Of a DNA stretch of 64,000 bases, positions 18,202-26,513 are shown one piece after another; position 1 is the stretch's first letter, and every line of letters starts with the position of its first letter. The position numbers were made by a program, and so were the translations under genes. This stretch comes from an uncultured Agromyces sp. (lineage in GTDB: Bacteria > Actinomycetota > Actinomycetes > Actinomycetales > Microbacteriaceae): contig CAJXGN010000007.1 in NCBI GenBank assembly GCA_913053875.1, positions 124,001 through 188,000 on the forward strand. Reading direction: 5' to 3'. The notes beneath the pieces were generated by a model, which saw only the letters and a program-made list of their open reading frames with translations, had not been told where the DNA came from and made no database searches.

Positions 18202-19476
18202 CTACTGCTCGAGGCCCGGGTACAGCGGGAACTGCGCGGTGAGCGCCTCGACGCGTGCGCGCAGCGGCGCGACGTCGGCACCCGGCTTCAGCGCCTCGGC
18301 GATCACGTCGGCGACCTCGGTGAACTCCGCGTCGCCGAAGCCCCGGGTCGCGAGCGCCGGCGTGCCGATGCGCAGGCCCGAGGTGATCATCGGCGGGCGC
18401 GGGTCGAACGGCACCGCGTTGCGGTTCACGGTGATGAGTGCCGAGTGCAGGATGTCCTCGGCCTGCTGACCGTCGAGCTCGGAGGTGCGCAGGTCGGCGA
18501 GCACGAGGTGCACGTCGGTGCCGCCGGTGAGCACGTCGACGCCCGCCGCGCGCGAGTCGTCGGCCGTGAGTCGATCGGCGAGGATCTGCGCACCGCGGAT
18601 GGTGCGCGCCTGCCGGTCGACGAACTCCTCGGACGCGGCGATCTTGAACGCGGTCGCCTTCGCGGCGATGGCGTGCATGAGCGGGCCGCCCTGCTGGCCC
18701 GGGAACACGTTCGAGTTGAGCTTGCGGGCGAGCTCGGTGTCGCGGCTCACGATGAAGCCCGAGCGCGGGCCGCCGATGGTCTTGTGCACGGTCGACGAGA
18801 CGACGTCGGCGTGCGGCACGGGCGACGGGTGGAGGCCCACGGCCACGAGGCCGGCGAAGTGCGCCATGTCGACCCACAGCTTCGCGCCGACCTCGTCGGC
18901 GATCGCGCGGAACGCGGCGAAGTCGAGCTGGCGCGGGTAGGCCGACCAGCCGGCGATGATGACCTGCGGCCTGTGCTCGAGCGCCTTGTCGCGCACGACG
19001 TCCATGTCGACGAGGAAGGTCTCGGGGTCGACGCCGTAGGAGACGGCGTTGTAGAGCTTGCCCGAGAAGTTCAGCTTCATGCCGTGCGTGAGGTGGCCGC
19101 CGTGTGCCAGCTCGAGGCCGAGGATGGTGTCGCCGGGGGTGGCGATGGCCGACAGCACGGCGGCGTTCGCGCTCGCGCCCGAGTGCGGCTGCACGTTCGC
19201 GTACTCGGCGCCGAACAGCGACTTCGCGCGGTCGATGGCGAGCTGCTCGGCGACGTCGACGTACTCGCAGCCGCCGTAGTAGCGGCGGCCCGGGTAGCCC
19301 TCGGCGTACTTGTTCGTGAGCACCGAGCCCTGCGACTGCAGCACCGAGACGGGCACGAAGTTCTCGCTCGCGATCATCTCGAGGTACTCGCGCTGGCGGC
19401 CCAGCTCCTGCTCGAGGACGGCGGCGATCTCGGGGTCGACGACCTCGAGCGGCTGGTTGAAGACGGACTCTGCCAA
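18202..19476 (-). CDS. glyA: Serine hydroxymethyltransferase (TTG start)
   Basis: 424 aa PLP enzyme converting serine and THF to glycine and methylene-THF. Family blocks: [28 protein letters not shown] and the PLP lysine block [17 protein letters not shown] place the start at TTG 19476 ([16 protein letters not shown]) because AAGGAG lies 6 nt upstream. An ATG at 19491 would put that perfect ribosome site inside the reading frame and itself has none. The resulting N-terminus matches the usual family length. It heads a glyA-folD operon with a ZTP aptamer in the leader. Confidence 0.95.
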   Translation of the reverse strand: MAESVFNQPLEVVDPEIAAVLEQELGRQREYLEMIASENFVPVSVLQSQGSVLTNKYAEGYPGRRYYGGCEYVDVAEQLAIDRAKSLFGAEYANVQPHSGASANAAVLSAIATPGDTILGLELAHGGHLTHGMKLNFSGKLYNAVSYGVDPETFLVDMDVVRDKALEHRPQVIIAGWSAYPRQLDFAAFRAIADEVGAKLWVDMAHFAGLVAVGLHPSPVPHADVVSSTVHKTIGGPRSGFIVSRDTELARKLNSNVFPGQQGGPLMHAIAAKATAFKIAASEEFVDRQARTIRGAQILADRLTADDSRAAGVDVLTGGTDVHLVLADLRTSELDGQQAEDILHSALITVNRNAVPFDPRPPMITSGLRIGTPALATRGFGDAEFTEVADVIAEALKPGADVAPLRARVEALTAQFPLYPGLEQ

Positions 19477-19548
19477 GGCTGGCTCCTTCATGACACGCGG
19501 ACCTGGTGGTGGGTGCTGCCGCGGCGACTCGCGCCGAGGCATCCGCTC

Positions 19549-19620
19549 CGGCCCAGGCGAACGGTCGGATGCGTGCCAGTCGCTCCCCGGTGGTCACCCA
19601 CCTCAACGCCAGTCGCGACG
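19549..19620 (-). ncRNA. ZTP riboswitch (pfl motif) in the glyA-folD leader
   Basis: Read on the minus strand, the leader begins TCGCGACTGGCG (19618-19607) and continues through GACCACCGGGGAGCGA. About 30 nt later comes CCGTTCGCCTGGGC (19564-19551). These are the conserved blocks of the pfl/ZTP aptamer: GACUGGCG, then ACCRC/GGGGAGCGA, then the CCG..CGCCUGGGC pseudoknot loop. ZTP riboswitches sense the folate-stress signals ZMP/ZTP and turn on one-carbon genes such as glyA and folD, exactly the genes found here. About 70 nt of expression platform follow before the AAGGAG and TTG start. No clear U-tract terminator is visible, so control of translation or another mechanism is as likely as transcription attenuation. 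Confidence 0.85.
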
Positions 19621-19626
19621 AGTGTC

Positions 19627-19632
19627 AGCATA
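19627..19632 (-). promoter_or_regulatory. -10 box of the glyA-folD promoter
   Basis: TATGCT on the minus strand. A start site about 7 nt downstream would place the first transcribed base at the 5' edge of the ZTP aptamer, so the aptamer opens the mRNA. No good -35 hexamer is visible at 16-18 bp. Confidence 0.5.
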
Positions 19633-19688
19633 GCAACGGATGCCCCGGGGAACCGGGGCGCAGGCCCTCCCGTTCCGCGGCGTGACGT

Positions 19689-19718
19689 GGGACAATGGTA
19701 AGGATTCCTGACTAATTC
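19689..19718 (+). promoter_or_regulatory. GH20 hexosaminidase promoter with internal inverted repeat
   Basis: GGGACA (19689-19694) and TAATTC (19713-19718) with an 18-bp spacer are the best -35/-10 pair. Inside the spacer lies AGGATTCCT (19701-19709), a perfect 4+1+4 inverted repeat flanked by GTA on the left and GACTAA on the right. The outer parts GTAAGG and ACTAA recur in the 31-bp operator of the ROK repressor gene at 40247-40277, with a different spacing. A repressor site is plausible but unproven. Confidence 0.45.
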
Positions 19719-19734
19719 GAACGGATGCCCCGCC

Positions 19735-21246
19735 ATGCCGCACCCCGCGATCATTCCCGCACCGGTCTCGCTCGAGGCGCCCGACGACCGGGAGCCGTTC
19801 GTGCTGCGGCCCGGCGCGCGGATCGTCGCCGACGGGGACGGCGCGCGCGAGGTCGCGGAGGTGCTCGCCGAGCTGCTGCGGCCGGCGACCGGGACGGCAC
19901 CCGCCATCGCGGACGATGGCGACGCTCGGGACGGCGACGTCGTGCTCGCCATCGACGGCCAGGGCGACCCGGAGTCGTACCGGCTCGACGTCGACTCCGG
20001 TGGGATCCGCCTCTCCTCCCCCGGAGCCGCCGGACTGTTCTTCGGCGTGCAGACGCTGCGCCAGCTGCTGCCGGTCGGGCTCGAGGCATCCGCCGGCCCC
20101 CTCGCAGTCACCGCACCGGCCGTGCGCATCGCCGATGCCCCGCGCTTCGCGTACCGCGGGGTGATGCTCGACGTCGCCCGCCGCTTCTTCCCGGTCGAGG
20201 AGGTGCTGCGCCTCATCGACGAGATCGCGCTCGTCAAGGCCAATCACCTGCACCTGCACCTGACCGACGACCAGGGCTGGCGCATCGCCGTCGACGCGTA
20301 CCCCGCGCTCACCGGCGTGGGCGCCTCGACCTCGGTCGACGGGCGCGGCGGCGGGCACTACACCGCAGCCGACTACGCGCGCATCGTCGCCCACGCGGCA
20401 TCCCGCCACCTCACCGTCGTGCCCGAGATCGACCTGCCCGGCCACACCCACGCGGCCCTCACCGCGGTTCCCGAGCTGAACCCCGACGGCGTCGCACCCG
20501 CCCCCTACGAGGGCGTCGAGGTGGGGTTCTCGGGCCTCGACCCGCACGCGCCCGCCACCTGGACCTTCGCCCGGCGCGTGCTCGGCGAGGTCGCGGCGAT
20601 GACGCCCGGACCGTACCTGCACATCGGCGGTGACGAGACCCTCTCGACGAGCGAGGCCGACTACCTCGCCTTCGTCGCGCGCGCGACCGCGATCGCCGCG
20701 GGCACCGGCAAGACCGTGATCGGCTGGCACGAGCTCGGCAGGTCGCGCGAGCTGCCGGCGGGCACGATCGGGCAGTACTGGAGCTGGACCACCCCGCAGG
20801 ACGACTCGGCCGAGCGCACGCGGTCGTTCGTGGCGCAGGGCGGCCGGGTCATCCTCTCCCCCTCCGACGTGGCGTACCTCGACATCTCGTACCCCGACGG
20901 CGGCGACGGCCCCGACGGGCGACCGCTCGGGCAGGACTGGGCCGACGGGCCGACCTCGCTCGCCGACTCCTACGGGTGGGACCCCTCCCGCATCGTGCCG
21001 GGGCTCGACGAGCACGACATCCTCGGCATCGAGGCGCCGCTCTGGACCGAGACCGTCACGAGCCTCGCCGAGGCGGAGTGGCTGCTCTTCCCGCGCCTCG
21101 CGGCGGTCGCCGAGCTCGCCTGGTCGCCCGCGTCGACCGAGCGCGACCTCTCGGAGTTCGAGGACCGGTTGGACGCCTTCGGCGTCCGGCTCGCCGCCCT
21201 CGGCGTGGCTTGCGGCGGGGCGGCGACCGCATCGACCGAGGCATAG
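19735..21246 (+). CDS. Beta-N-acetylhexosaminidase, glycoside hydrolase family 20
   Basis: 503 aa. Releases terminal GlcNAc or GalNAc from chito-oligosaccharides and glycans by substrate-assisted catalysis. An N-terminal GH20b-like domain (1-130) precedes the TIM barrel, which starts at RFAYRGVMLDVARRFFPVEEV. The catalytic Asp300-Glu301 pair is in HIGGDET. Earlier blocks are HLHLHLTDDQGWRI and VVPEIDLPGHTHAAL. The product-site Trp/Glu block LGIEAPLWTETV lies near the C-terminus. There is no signal peptide or membrane segment, so it is probably cytoplasmic and acts on imported oligomers. It is followed 10 bp later by nagA. Confidence 0.95.
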   Translation: MPHPAIIPAPVSLEAPDDREPFVLRPGARIVADGDGAREVAEVLAELLRPATGTAPAIADDGDARDGDVVLAIDGQGDPESYRLDVDSGGIRLSSPGAAGLFFGVQTLRQLLPVGLEASAGPLAVTAPAVRIADAPRFAYRGVMLDVARRFFPVEEVLRLIDEIALVKANHLHLHLTDDQGWRIAVDAYPALTGVGASTSVDGRGGGHYTAADYARIVAHAASRHLTVVPEIDLPGHTHAALTAVPELNPDGVAPAPYEGVEVGFSGLDPHAPATWTFARRVLGEVAAMTPGPYLHIGGDETLSTSEADYLAFVARATAIAAGTGKTVIGWHELGRSRELPAGTIGQYWSWTTPQDDSAERTRSFVAQGGRVILSPSDVAYLDISYPDGGDGPDGRPLGQDWADGPTSLADSYGWDPSRIVPGLDEHDILGIEAPLWTETVTSLAEAEWLLFPRLAAVAELAWSPASTERDLSEFEDRLDAFGVRLAALGVACGGAATASTEA

Positions 21247-21249
21247 GGT
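21244..21249 (+). promoter_or_regulatory. nagA -10 box formed on the upstream stop codon
   Basis: TAGGGT: its first three bases are the TAG stop codon of the GH20 gene. It ends 7 nt before the nagA GTG at 21257. This spacing equals that of the other leaderless starts in the window, so nagA may have its own promoter besides read-through from the GH20 gene. Confidence 0.45.
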
Positions 21250-21256
21250 GGGCCGC

Positions 21257-22420
21257 GTGAGCACCGTCATCCACTCCGCCCGTCGCGCCGGCTCGGGCGA
21301 CGTCGTCGTCGACGCCTGGGTGCGCTTCGACGACGGTCTCGTCACCGGCACGGGTCGCGGCGACGGCTGGCGCGAGCTCGCCGACGAGCAGACCGAGGTT
21401 GTGGATGCCGCGGGGCGCTGGCTCGTACCCGGGTTCGTCGACATCCACTGCCACGGCGCCGGCGGCGCATCGGTCGACGACGGCCCCGACGCGATCCGCA
21501 CCGCGTTCGGCGTGCACCGACGCCACGGCGCGACCCGCAGCGTGGCCTCGCTCGTCACCGCCCCGATCGACGATCTCGTCACGCGCGTGGGCGTCGTCCG
21601 CGACGCCGTGCGCACCGATCAGCGCGTGCTCGGCAGCCACCTCGAGGGCCCGTTCTTGGCCCCCGAGTACCGCGGCGCGCACGACCCCTCGTCGCTCGTC
21701 ACTCCGGACGCCGCCTCCGTCGAGCGCCTGCTCGATGCCGCCGACGGCACGCTGCGCATGGTCACCCTCGCGCCCGAACTGCCGGGGGCGCTCGACGCCG
21801 TGCGGCGCTTCGTCGCCGCCGACGTCACCGTCGCGGTCGGCCACACGGCCGCCACGTTCGACCAGGCGCTCGCGGCGTTCGATGCGGGCGCGAGCGTGCT
21901 CACCCACGCGTTCAACGCGATGCCGGGCGTGCACCACCGCGCGCCCGGGCCCGTCGCCGCCGCGATGCGCGAATCGCACGTGACCCTCGAGATCGTCAAC
22001 GACGGCGTGCACGTGCACCCCGAGGTCGTGCGGCTGGCGTTCCTCGGTGCGCCCGGCCGGGTCGCCCTCGTGACCGACGCCATGTCGGCCACCGGCATCG
22101 GCGACGGCGAGACGACGCTCGGCGGCCTCGACGTCGACGTGACCGACGGCGTCGCTCGGCTGCGCTCGAACGGCGCGATCGCCGGCTCGACCCTCACGCT
22201 CGACGAGGCCGTGCGCCGCACCGTGCTCGATTGCCGCATCGACCCGGTGCAGGCGATCGACGCGGCCACCGTCGCACCCGCGGCGGCGATCGGCCGGGCG
22301 GTCGACCTCGGGCGACTGGAACCGGGCTGCGCGGCCGACGCGGTGCTGCTCGACGACGCGCTGCGGGTCGTACAGGTGGTCAGCGGGGGGCATCCGCTCG
22401 ACCGACCCGGCGAGCGGTGA
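21257..22420 (+). CDS. nagA: N-acetylglucosamine-6-phosphate deacetylase
   Basis: 387 aa amidohydrolase that removes acetate from GlcNAc-6-P. Motifs: PGFVDIHCHGAGG (metal site), GSHLEGPFLAPEYRGAH (metal-binding Glu), VAVGHTAATFDQA and LTHAFNAMPGVHHR (metal His residues). ALVTDAMSATG carries the catalytic Asp. The C-terminal block is LGRLEPGCAADAVLLD. The GTG at 21257 is chosen from the -10 box 7 nt upstream; an earlier in-frame GTG at 21248 would overlap that box. With the kinase and NagB of the operon at 32-40 kb it completes GlcNAc catabolism. Confidence 0.96.
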   Translation: MSTVIHSARRAGSGDVVVDAWVRFDDGLVTGTGRGDGWRELADEQTEVVDAAGRWLVPGFVDIHCHGAGGASVDDGPDAIRTAFGVHRRHGATRSVASLVTAPIDDLVTRVGVVRDAVRTDQRVLGSHLEGPFLAPEYRGAHDPSSLVTPDAASVERLLDAADGTLRMVTLAPELPGALDAVRRFVAADVTVAVGHTAATFDQALAAFDAGASVLTHAFNAMPGVHHRAPGPVAAAMRESHVTLEIVNDGVHVHPEVVRLAFLGAPGRVALVTDAMSATGIGDGETTLGGLDVDVTDGVARLRSNGAIAGSTLTLDEAVRRTVLDCRIDPVQAIDAATVAPAAAIGRAVDLGRLEPGCAADAVLLDDALRVVQVVSGGHPLDRPGER

Positions 22421-22655
22421 CGGGAGGGGCCCGGAGGCGTGTTCCCCATCGCCCCCGAACCCGGCCCGTCGGATCCGCTCCCCCAGCGGAAACACGCGCT
22501 CCCCCCGAGCGGGCCGCGTGCGCCCCTCACCCGAAGAGATGCGAGGGCACGCGTTTCATGACGCGACTGTCGCGAGCGGATTCGACGAATCTCTGGTGGA
22601 ATGGCTGGTACCCGACCCCGCCCGATTCCCCGACCCCGATACCCGAGAGCGCCGC
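22421..22655. other. 235-bp gap before the sigma-factor gene
   Basis: No terminator or convincing promoter was recognised here. The reading frame of the sigma factor is open back to 22518 with in-frame GTG (22518) and ATG (22539) codons, so part of this stretch may code for an N-terminal extension. If so, the extension would be Pro/Asp-rich and unlike sigma region 1. The stretch contains two GTTTCC/GGAAAC-like AT-richer spots but no clear repeat. Confidence 0.3.
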
Positions 22656-24212
22656 GTGAGCCCCCTGATCCCCGCACGCTCGCCGCAGAAGCAGAGCGAC
22701 GCACGGCTGGTCGAGCGCGCCCGCGAGGGCGACACGGACGCGTTCGGGGAGCTCTTCCGCCGCCACGCCGCGGCCGGGGTGACGGTCGCGCGCTCGTTCA
22801 GCTCGCTCGATGCCGAGGACCTCGTCGCCGAGTCGTTCGCCCGCATCTACGACGCCGTGGTCGCGGGCGGCGGGCCGCGCGGCGCGTTCCGCCCCTACCT
22901 GTTCACCACGATCCGCAACACCGCCGCGAGCTGGGGCCGGCGCGACCACGAGCTGCCCGTCGACGACCTCGACCAGCAGCCCGACCCCGCCACCGACGAG
23001 CACGCGGCGCTCAGCGCCCTCGACCGCGGGCTCACGGCCCGCGCGTTCCGCTCGCTGCCCACGCGCTGGCAGGAGGTGCTCTGGTACTGCGAGGTCGAGC
23101 AGATGGCGCCGCGCGAGGTCGCCCCGCTGCTCGGCATGTCGGCCAATGCCACCGCGGCCCTCGCCTATCGGGCTCGCGAGGGCCTCCGCCAGGCGTGGAT
23201 CCGCGTGCACCTGCAGGACACCGATCCCGACACCGACTGCGGCTGGACCATCGAACGGCTCGGCACGTACGCGCGCGGCAAGCTCGGCTCGCGCGAGGTC
23301 GACCGGGTCGACGACCACCTCGAGGAGTGCGCGCGCTGCACGATCGTCGCGGTCGAGGCGCACGAGGTCGGCTCACGGCTCGCGATGGTGCTGCTGCCGC
23401 TCAGCGCGGGCGTCACGGGCGCCACGGCCTACGCCGGCTGGCTGCAGGCCGGCGCGCCCGCGACGGTCGTCGCGATGGGCGCCGGCGGTGCCGCGGGCGG
23501 CAGCGCCGTCGGCGGCGCGAACGGCGGCGGGGCGTCCGGCGGCTCGGGCATGTCGGCCGGGGCCATCACGGGTGCCGCCATCGGCACGGCGGCGGTCGCG
23601 GCGACCGTGGTCGCGGCGGTCGCGCTGGGCCCTGCGCTGGTGGGCGAGACGGATGCCTCCGAGGCGGCGCCCGCCGCGGCCGTGGCGGCCGCCGGGGTCG
23701 GAGCGGACGACGACGGCAGCGACGGCGACTCCGCGCCGGGACCGGGCCCGATCGAGGAACTGGTCGAGGCGACGCCCGACGCGAGCGACCCGCGCGCGAC
23801 CGAGGCGCCGGAGGCGACGGACGAACCGGTGGCCGAGCCGCGTGCGGACGAACCGGCGGCCGACGACGCATCCGCGACCGAAGCGCCCGCCGACGAGACG
23901 CCCGACGCGATCGCGCCGCCACCGCCGCCACCGCCGGTCGAGACCGACGACCCGGCCGAGGACGTGCCCGCGTCGGACGTGCCCACCGTCTCGGTGCAGC
24001 TCTCCGGCGGCGTCGTGCACGACCTGGCGCTGAGCGGAACGCCCGGCGCGACCGTCGCGGTGCTGGTCGACGGCCGCATCGCACGCCTGCTCGTGCTCGA
24101 CGCCGACGGCACGAGCGAGGTCATCCCGCACTGGATCGTCGGGCCCCGTGCCGAACTGTCGGTCGCCTACCTGGCCGACGGGGTGCTGGGCACCGTGCTG
24201 CCGCTCGGCTGA
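22656..24212 (+). CDS. ECF sigma factor fused to zinc-finger, membrane and extracytoplasmic domains
   Basis: 518 aa from GTG 22656. Residues 15-85 are sigma region 2 (DAFGELFRRHA, AEDLVAESFARIYD, FRPYLFTTIRN) and 125-185 region 4 (ARAFRSLPTRWQEVLWYCEVE, then MSANATAALAYRAREGLRQ). A zf-HC2/anti-sigma zinc finger follows with H-x3-C-x2-C (DDHLEECARC). Next come two hydrophobic segments separated by a Gly-rich linker (AAGGSAVGGANGGG). A long Ala/Asp/Pro/Glu-rich spacer with a polyproline run leads to a C-terminal beta-rich domain (VQLSGGVVHDLALSG...). The layout suggests a sigma factor carrying its own membrane-bound anti-sigma and sensor. Starts at 22518 and 22539 are also open; no strong ribosome site decides. 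The 3' end overlaps the convergent MFS gene by 46 bp. Confidence 0.85.
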   Translation: MSPLIPARSPQKQSDARLVERAREGDTDAFGELFRRHAAAGVTVARSFSSLDAEDLVAESFARIYDAVVAGGGPRGAFRPYLFTTIRNTAASWGRRDHELPVDDLDQQPDPATDEHAALSALDRGLTARAFRSLPTRWQEVLWYCEVEQMAPREVAPLLGMSANATAALAYRAREGLRQAWIRVHLQDTDPDTDCGWTIERLGTYARGKLGSREVDRVDDHLEECARCTIVAVEAHEVGSRLAMVLLPLSAGVTGATAYAGWLQAGAPATVVAMGAGGAAGGSAVGGANGGGASGGSGMSAGAITGAAIGTAAVAATVVAAVALGPALVGETDASEAAPAAAVAAAGVGADDDGSDGDSAPGPGPIEELVEATPDASDPRATEAPEATDEPVAEPRADEPAADDASATEAPADETPDAIAPPPPPPPVETDDPAEDVPASDVPTVSVQLSGGVVHDLALSGTPGATVAVLVDGRIARLLVLDADGTSEVIPHWIVGPRAELSVAYLADGVLGTVLPLG

Positions 24213-25456
24213 GCCTCGACCCGGCCCGCCCCGCCGCGGCCGGGCCGCGTCCGCAGCACCGGTGCGAGCACCGCGCCGATCGCGCCGAGCAGCACGATCG
24301 CGAATGCGAACGGCAGCGCCGCCACGCCGAAGCCGCCGTAGAGCAGCGCGCCGACCATGGCGCCGCCGCCGATGCCGACGTTGAACGCGGTCGTGTAGAA
24401 CGCGCTCGCGACGTCGCGGATGCGCGGCGACGCGCTCTGCAGCAGCCGGGTCTGCAGCAGCGGCGGGATCGCCCCGAACGCGATGCCCCAGAGCGCGAAC
24501 GCGGCGAGCGAGAGCACGGCCTGGCCCTGCGCCAGCACGATGCCCACGACCGCCACGGCGGCGACCGACATGGCGCCGACGAGCCCCGACGTGGGTCGGC
24601 GGCCGAGCACCGAGCCCGCGAGCACGAGGCCGACCGCGCCGGCGATGCCGTACACGAACAGCAGCGGGCCGACGGCGGCCGAGCGCACGCCGACCACGTC
24701 GGTCAGCAGCGGCGCGACGTAGGTGTAGACCGCGTACTGGCCGGTCATCGTCAGCGCCGTCACGACGCACACCGCGACGATGGCCGGCACGGTCGCGTCG
24801 CGCAGGGCGGGGCGCCGCTCGGCGGCATCCGCTGCCTCGGACGCAGCCGCGACGGCAGGGCCGTCCGCCGCCGGCAGCACCGCCCGCACGAGCAGCGCGC
24901 CCACGGCCGTCAGCAGGCCGAGCAGCAGGAACGCGGTGCGCCAGCCGGCCGCCTGGCCGAGCGTGGTCGCGAGCGGCACGCCGAACACGAGCGCGAGCGT
25001 GCCGCCGCCGAGCACGACCGCGACCGCGCGGCCGACGAGCTCGCGCGGCACGAGCCGGGCGGCGTACGCGGCGACGAGCGCCCAGAACACGCCGTGCGCG
25101 AGGCCGCCCACGATGCGCGAGGCGACGACCCACGCGTAGTCGGGCGAGATCGCGGTGAGGAACTGCGCGCTCGCGAGTACGGCGAGCGCGATCACGAGCA
25201 GGCGTCGGCGGCCCATGCGCTGGGTGAGCGCGGTCAGCGGCGCGCTGGTCGCGACGACCGTGAAGGCGAACACGGTGACGAGCAGCCCGATGGCGGGCTC
25301 GCCGACCCGCAGGTCGGCGCTCATCTCGGGCAGGAGACCGGCCGGCAGCATCTCGCCGGTGACGGAGAGGAAGACCGCGGCGCCGAGCACGGCGAGCGGG
25401 GTCCACGGGAAGGCGCGCGAACGCGCGCGCACGGATACGGATTCGGTGGCAGTCAT
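24167..25456 (-). CDS. MFS transporter, drug or sugar efflux type
   Basis: 429 aa with 12 hydrophobic segments. TM1 to TM2 reads TGEMLPAGLLPEMSADLRVGEPAIGLLVTVFA and is followed by the MFS loop motif LTQRMGRRRLLV. TM5 has GGGTLALVFGVPLATTLGQAAGWR, the antiporter-type motif C, which favours efflux. Its closest type is the Cmx/AraJ/SotB-like group. The C-terminal tail overlaps the sigma-factor gene tail by 46 bp on the opposite strand, so simultaneous transcription would form complementary 3' ends. Substrate unknown. Confidence 0.9.
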   Translation of the reverse strand: MTATESVSVRARSRAFPWTPLAVLGAAVFLSVTGEMLPAGLLPEMSADLRVGEPAIGLLVTVFAFTVVATSAPLTALTQRMGRRRLLVIALAVLASAQFLTAISPDYAWVVASRIVGGLAHGVFWALVAAYAARLVPRELVGRAVAVVLGGGTLALVFGVPLATTLGQAAGWRTAFLLLGLLTAVGALLVRAVLPAADGPAVAAASEAADAAERRPALRDATVPAIVAVCVVTALTMTGQYAVYTYVAPLLTDVVGVRSAAVGPLLFVYGIAGAVGLVLAGSVLGRRPTSGLVGAMSVAAVAVVGIVLAQGQAVLSLAAFALWGIAFGAIPPLLQTRLLQSASPRIRDVASAFYTTAFNVGIGGGAMVGALLYGGFGVAALPFAFAIVLLGAIGAVLAPVLRTRPGRGGAGRVEAQPSGSTVPSTPSAR

Positions 25457-25581
25457 GGTGCAGCTGTCCCGACGGCGTTCCCCGCCTGCGGCATGTCCAC
25501 GCGAGCGGGTCGACTACGCGCTGTTGTGCGCGCCCAGGGCCGACGGAGACCGACGACCGCAGACGAGTGTACCCGATGTCA

Positions 25582-25587
25582 TATCCT
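25582..25587 (+). promoter_or_regulatory. -10 box of leaderless purU
   Basis: TATCCT ends 6 nt before the GTG at 25594, with no Shine-Dalgarno sequence. It lies in the 137-bp divergent gap between the MFS gene and purU. Confidence 0.5.
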
Positions 25588-25593
25588 TGCCGG

Positions 25594-26496
25594 GTGAACA
25601 GCAGTCCCGCGGCATCCGAGCAGGCACCCGCTCCCGAGGCCACCGAGCACCTGCACCACTGGATCCTCTCCTTCGTGTGCACCGACGGGCCGGGCATCGT
25701 GCACGCCGTCAGCGGTGCGATCGTCGCCGCACGCGGCAACATCACCGAGAGCCAGCAGTTCGCGAGCATCGACACGGGCCGCTTCTTCATGCGCCTGCAG
25801 GTCGAGTCGCCCGCGGGTCGCGACGAGTTCGCCGACGCGCTCGCGCCCGTCGTCGAGCGGTTCGACATGGAGTGGCGCCTCGACCGGGTCGGCCGCCCGT
25901 CGCGCACGCTCGTGCTCGCGTCGACCGCCGGCCACTGCGTGAACGACCTGCTGTTCCGCCAGCGGGCGGGCCAGCTGCCCGTCGAGATCCCGCTCGTGCT
26001 CTCGAACCACGGCACCCTGCGCGACCTCGTCGACTTCTACGGCGTGCCGTTCGAGGCCCTGCCGGTGACGGATGCCGCGTCGAAGGCCGCATTCGAGCAG
26101 CGCGTGCTCGACGCGGTCGACGAGCACGACATCGAGCTCGTCGTGCTCGCGCGCTACATGCAGATCCTCTCCCCCGAGCTGTGCGCCGCGCTCGAGGGCC
26201 GCTGCATCAACATCCACCACTCGTTCCTGCCCGGGTTCAAGGGCGCGAACCCCTACCGCCAGGCGCACGCCCGCGGCGTGAAGCTCATCGGCGCGACGGC
26301 GCACTTCGTCACGAGCGACCTCGACGAGGGCCCGATCATCGAGCAGAACGTCGTGCGCGTCGACCACAGCCGCACGCCCGCCGAGCTCGTCGCGATCGGG
26401 CAGGACGAGGAGAGCCGCACCCTCACGCAGGCCGTGAAGTGGTTCGCCGAGCACCGCGTGCTGCTCGACGGCGCGCGCACGATCATCTTCCGCTGA
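25594..26496 (+). CDS. purU: Formyltetrahydrofolate deformylase
   Basis: 300 aa. PurU hydrolyses 10-formyl-THF to formate and THF, balancing the one-carbon pool. An N-terminal ACT domain (ILSFVCTDGPGIVHAVSGAIVAARGNI, residues 20-95) is followed by the formyltransferase-like domain with STAGHCVNDLLFRQ and VLSNHGTLRDLVDFYG. The catalytic triad is visible as CINIHHSFLPGFKGANPY (Asn-x-His) and FVTSDLDEGPII (Asp). The start is GTG at 25594, set by the -10 box; upstream ATG 25567 lies before the promoter. It ends 17 bp before the DUF2568 gene, which has its own -10 box. Confidence 0.95.
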   Translation: MNSSPAASEQAPAPEATEHLHHWILSFVCTDGPGIVHAVSGAIVAARGNITESQQFASIDTGRFFMRLQVESPAGRDEFADALAPVVERFDMEWRLDRVGRPSRTLVLASTAGHCVNDLLFRQRAGQLPVEIPLVLSNHGTLRDLVDFYGVPFEALPVTDAASKAAFEQRVLDAVDEHDIELVVLARYMQILSPELCAALEGRCINIHHSFLPGFKGANPYRQAHARGVKLIGATAHFVTSDLDEGPIIEQNVVRVDHSRTPAELVAIGQDEESRTLTQAVKWFAEHRVLLDGARTIIFR

Positions 26497-26501
26497 GCAC
26501 G

Positions 26502-26507
26502 TAGAAT
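26502..26507 (+). promoter_or_regulatory. -10 box of leaderless DUF2568 gene
   Basis: TAGAAT, the closest match to TATAAT among the leaderless genes here, ends 6 nt before the GTG at 26514. Confidence 0.55.
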
Positions 26508-26513
26508 CGTGCG

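Noticed and set aside
22518..22655. N-terminal extension of the sigma-factor fusion
   Set aside because: The frame is open and has possible starts at 22518 and 22539, but the extra residues resemble no sigma region and no ribosome site or TANNNT box supports them; kept as an alternative only.
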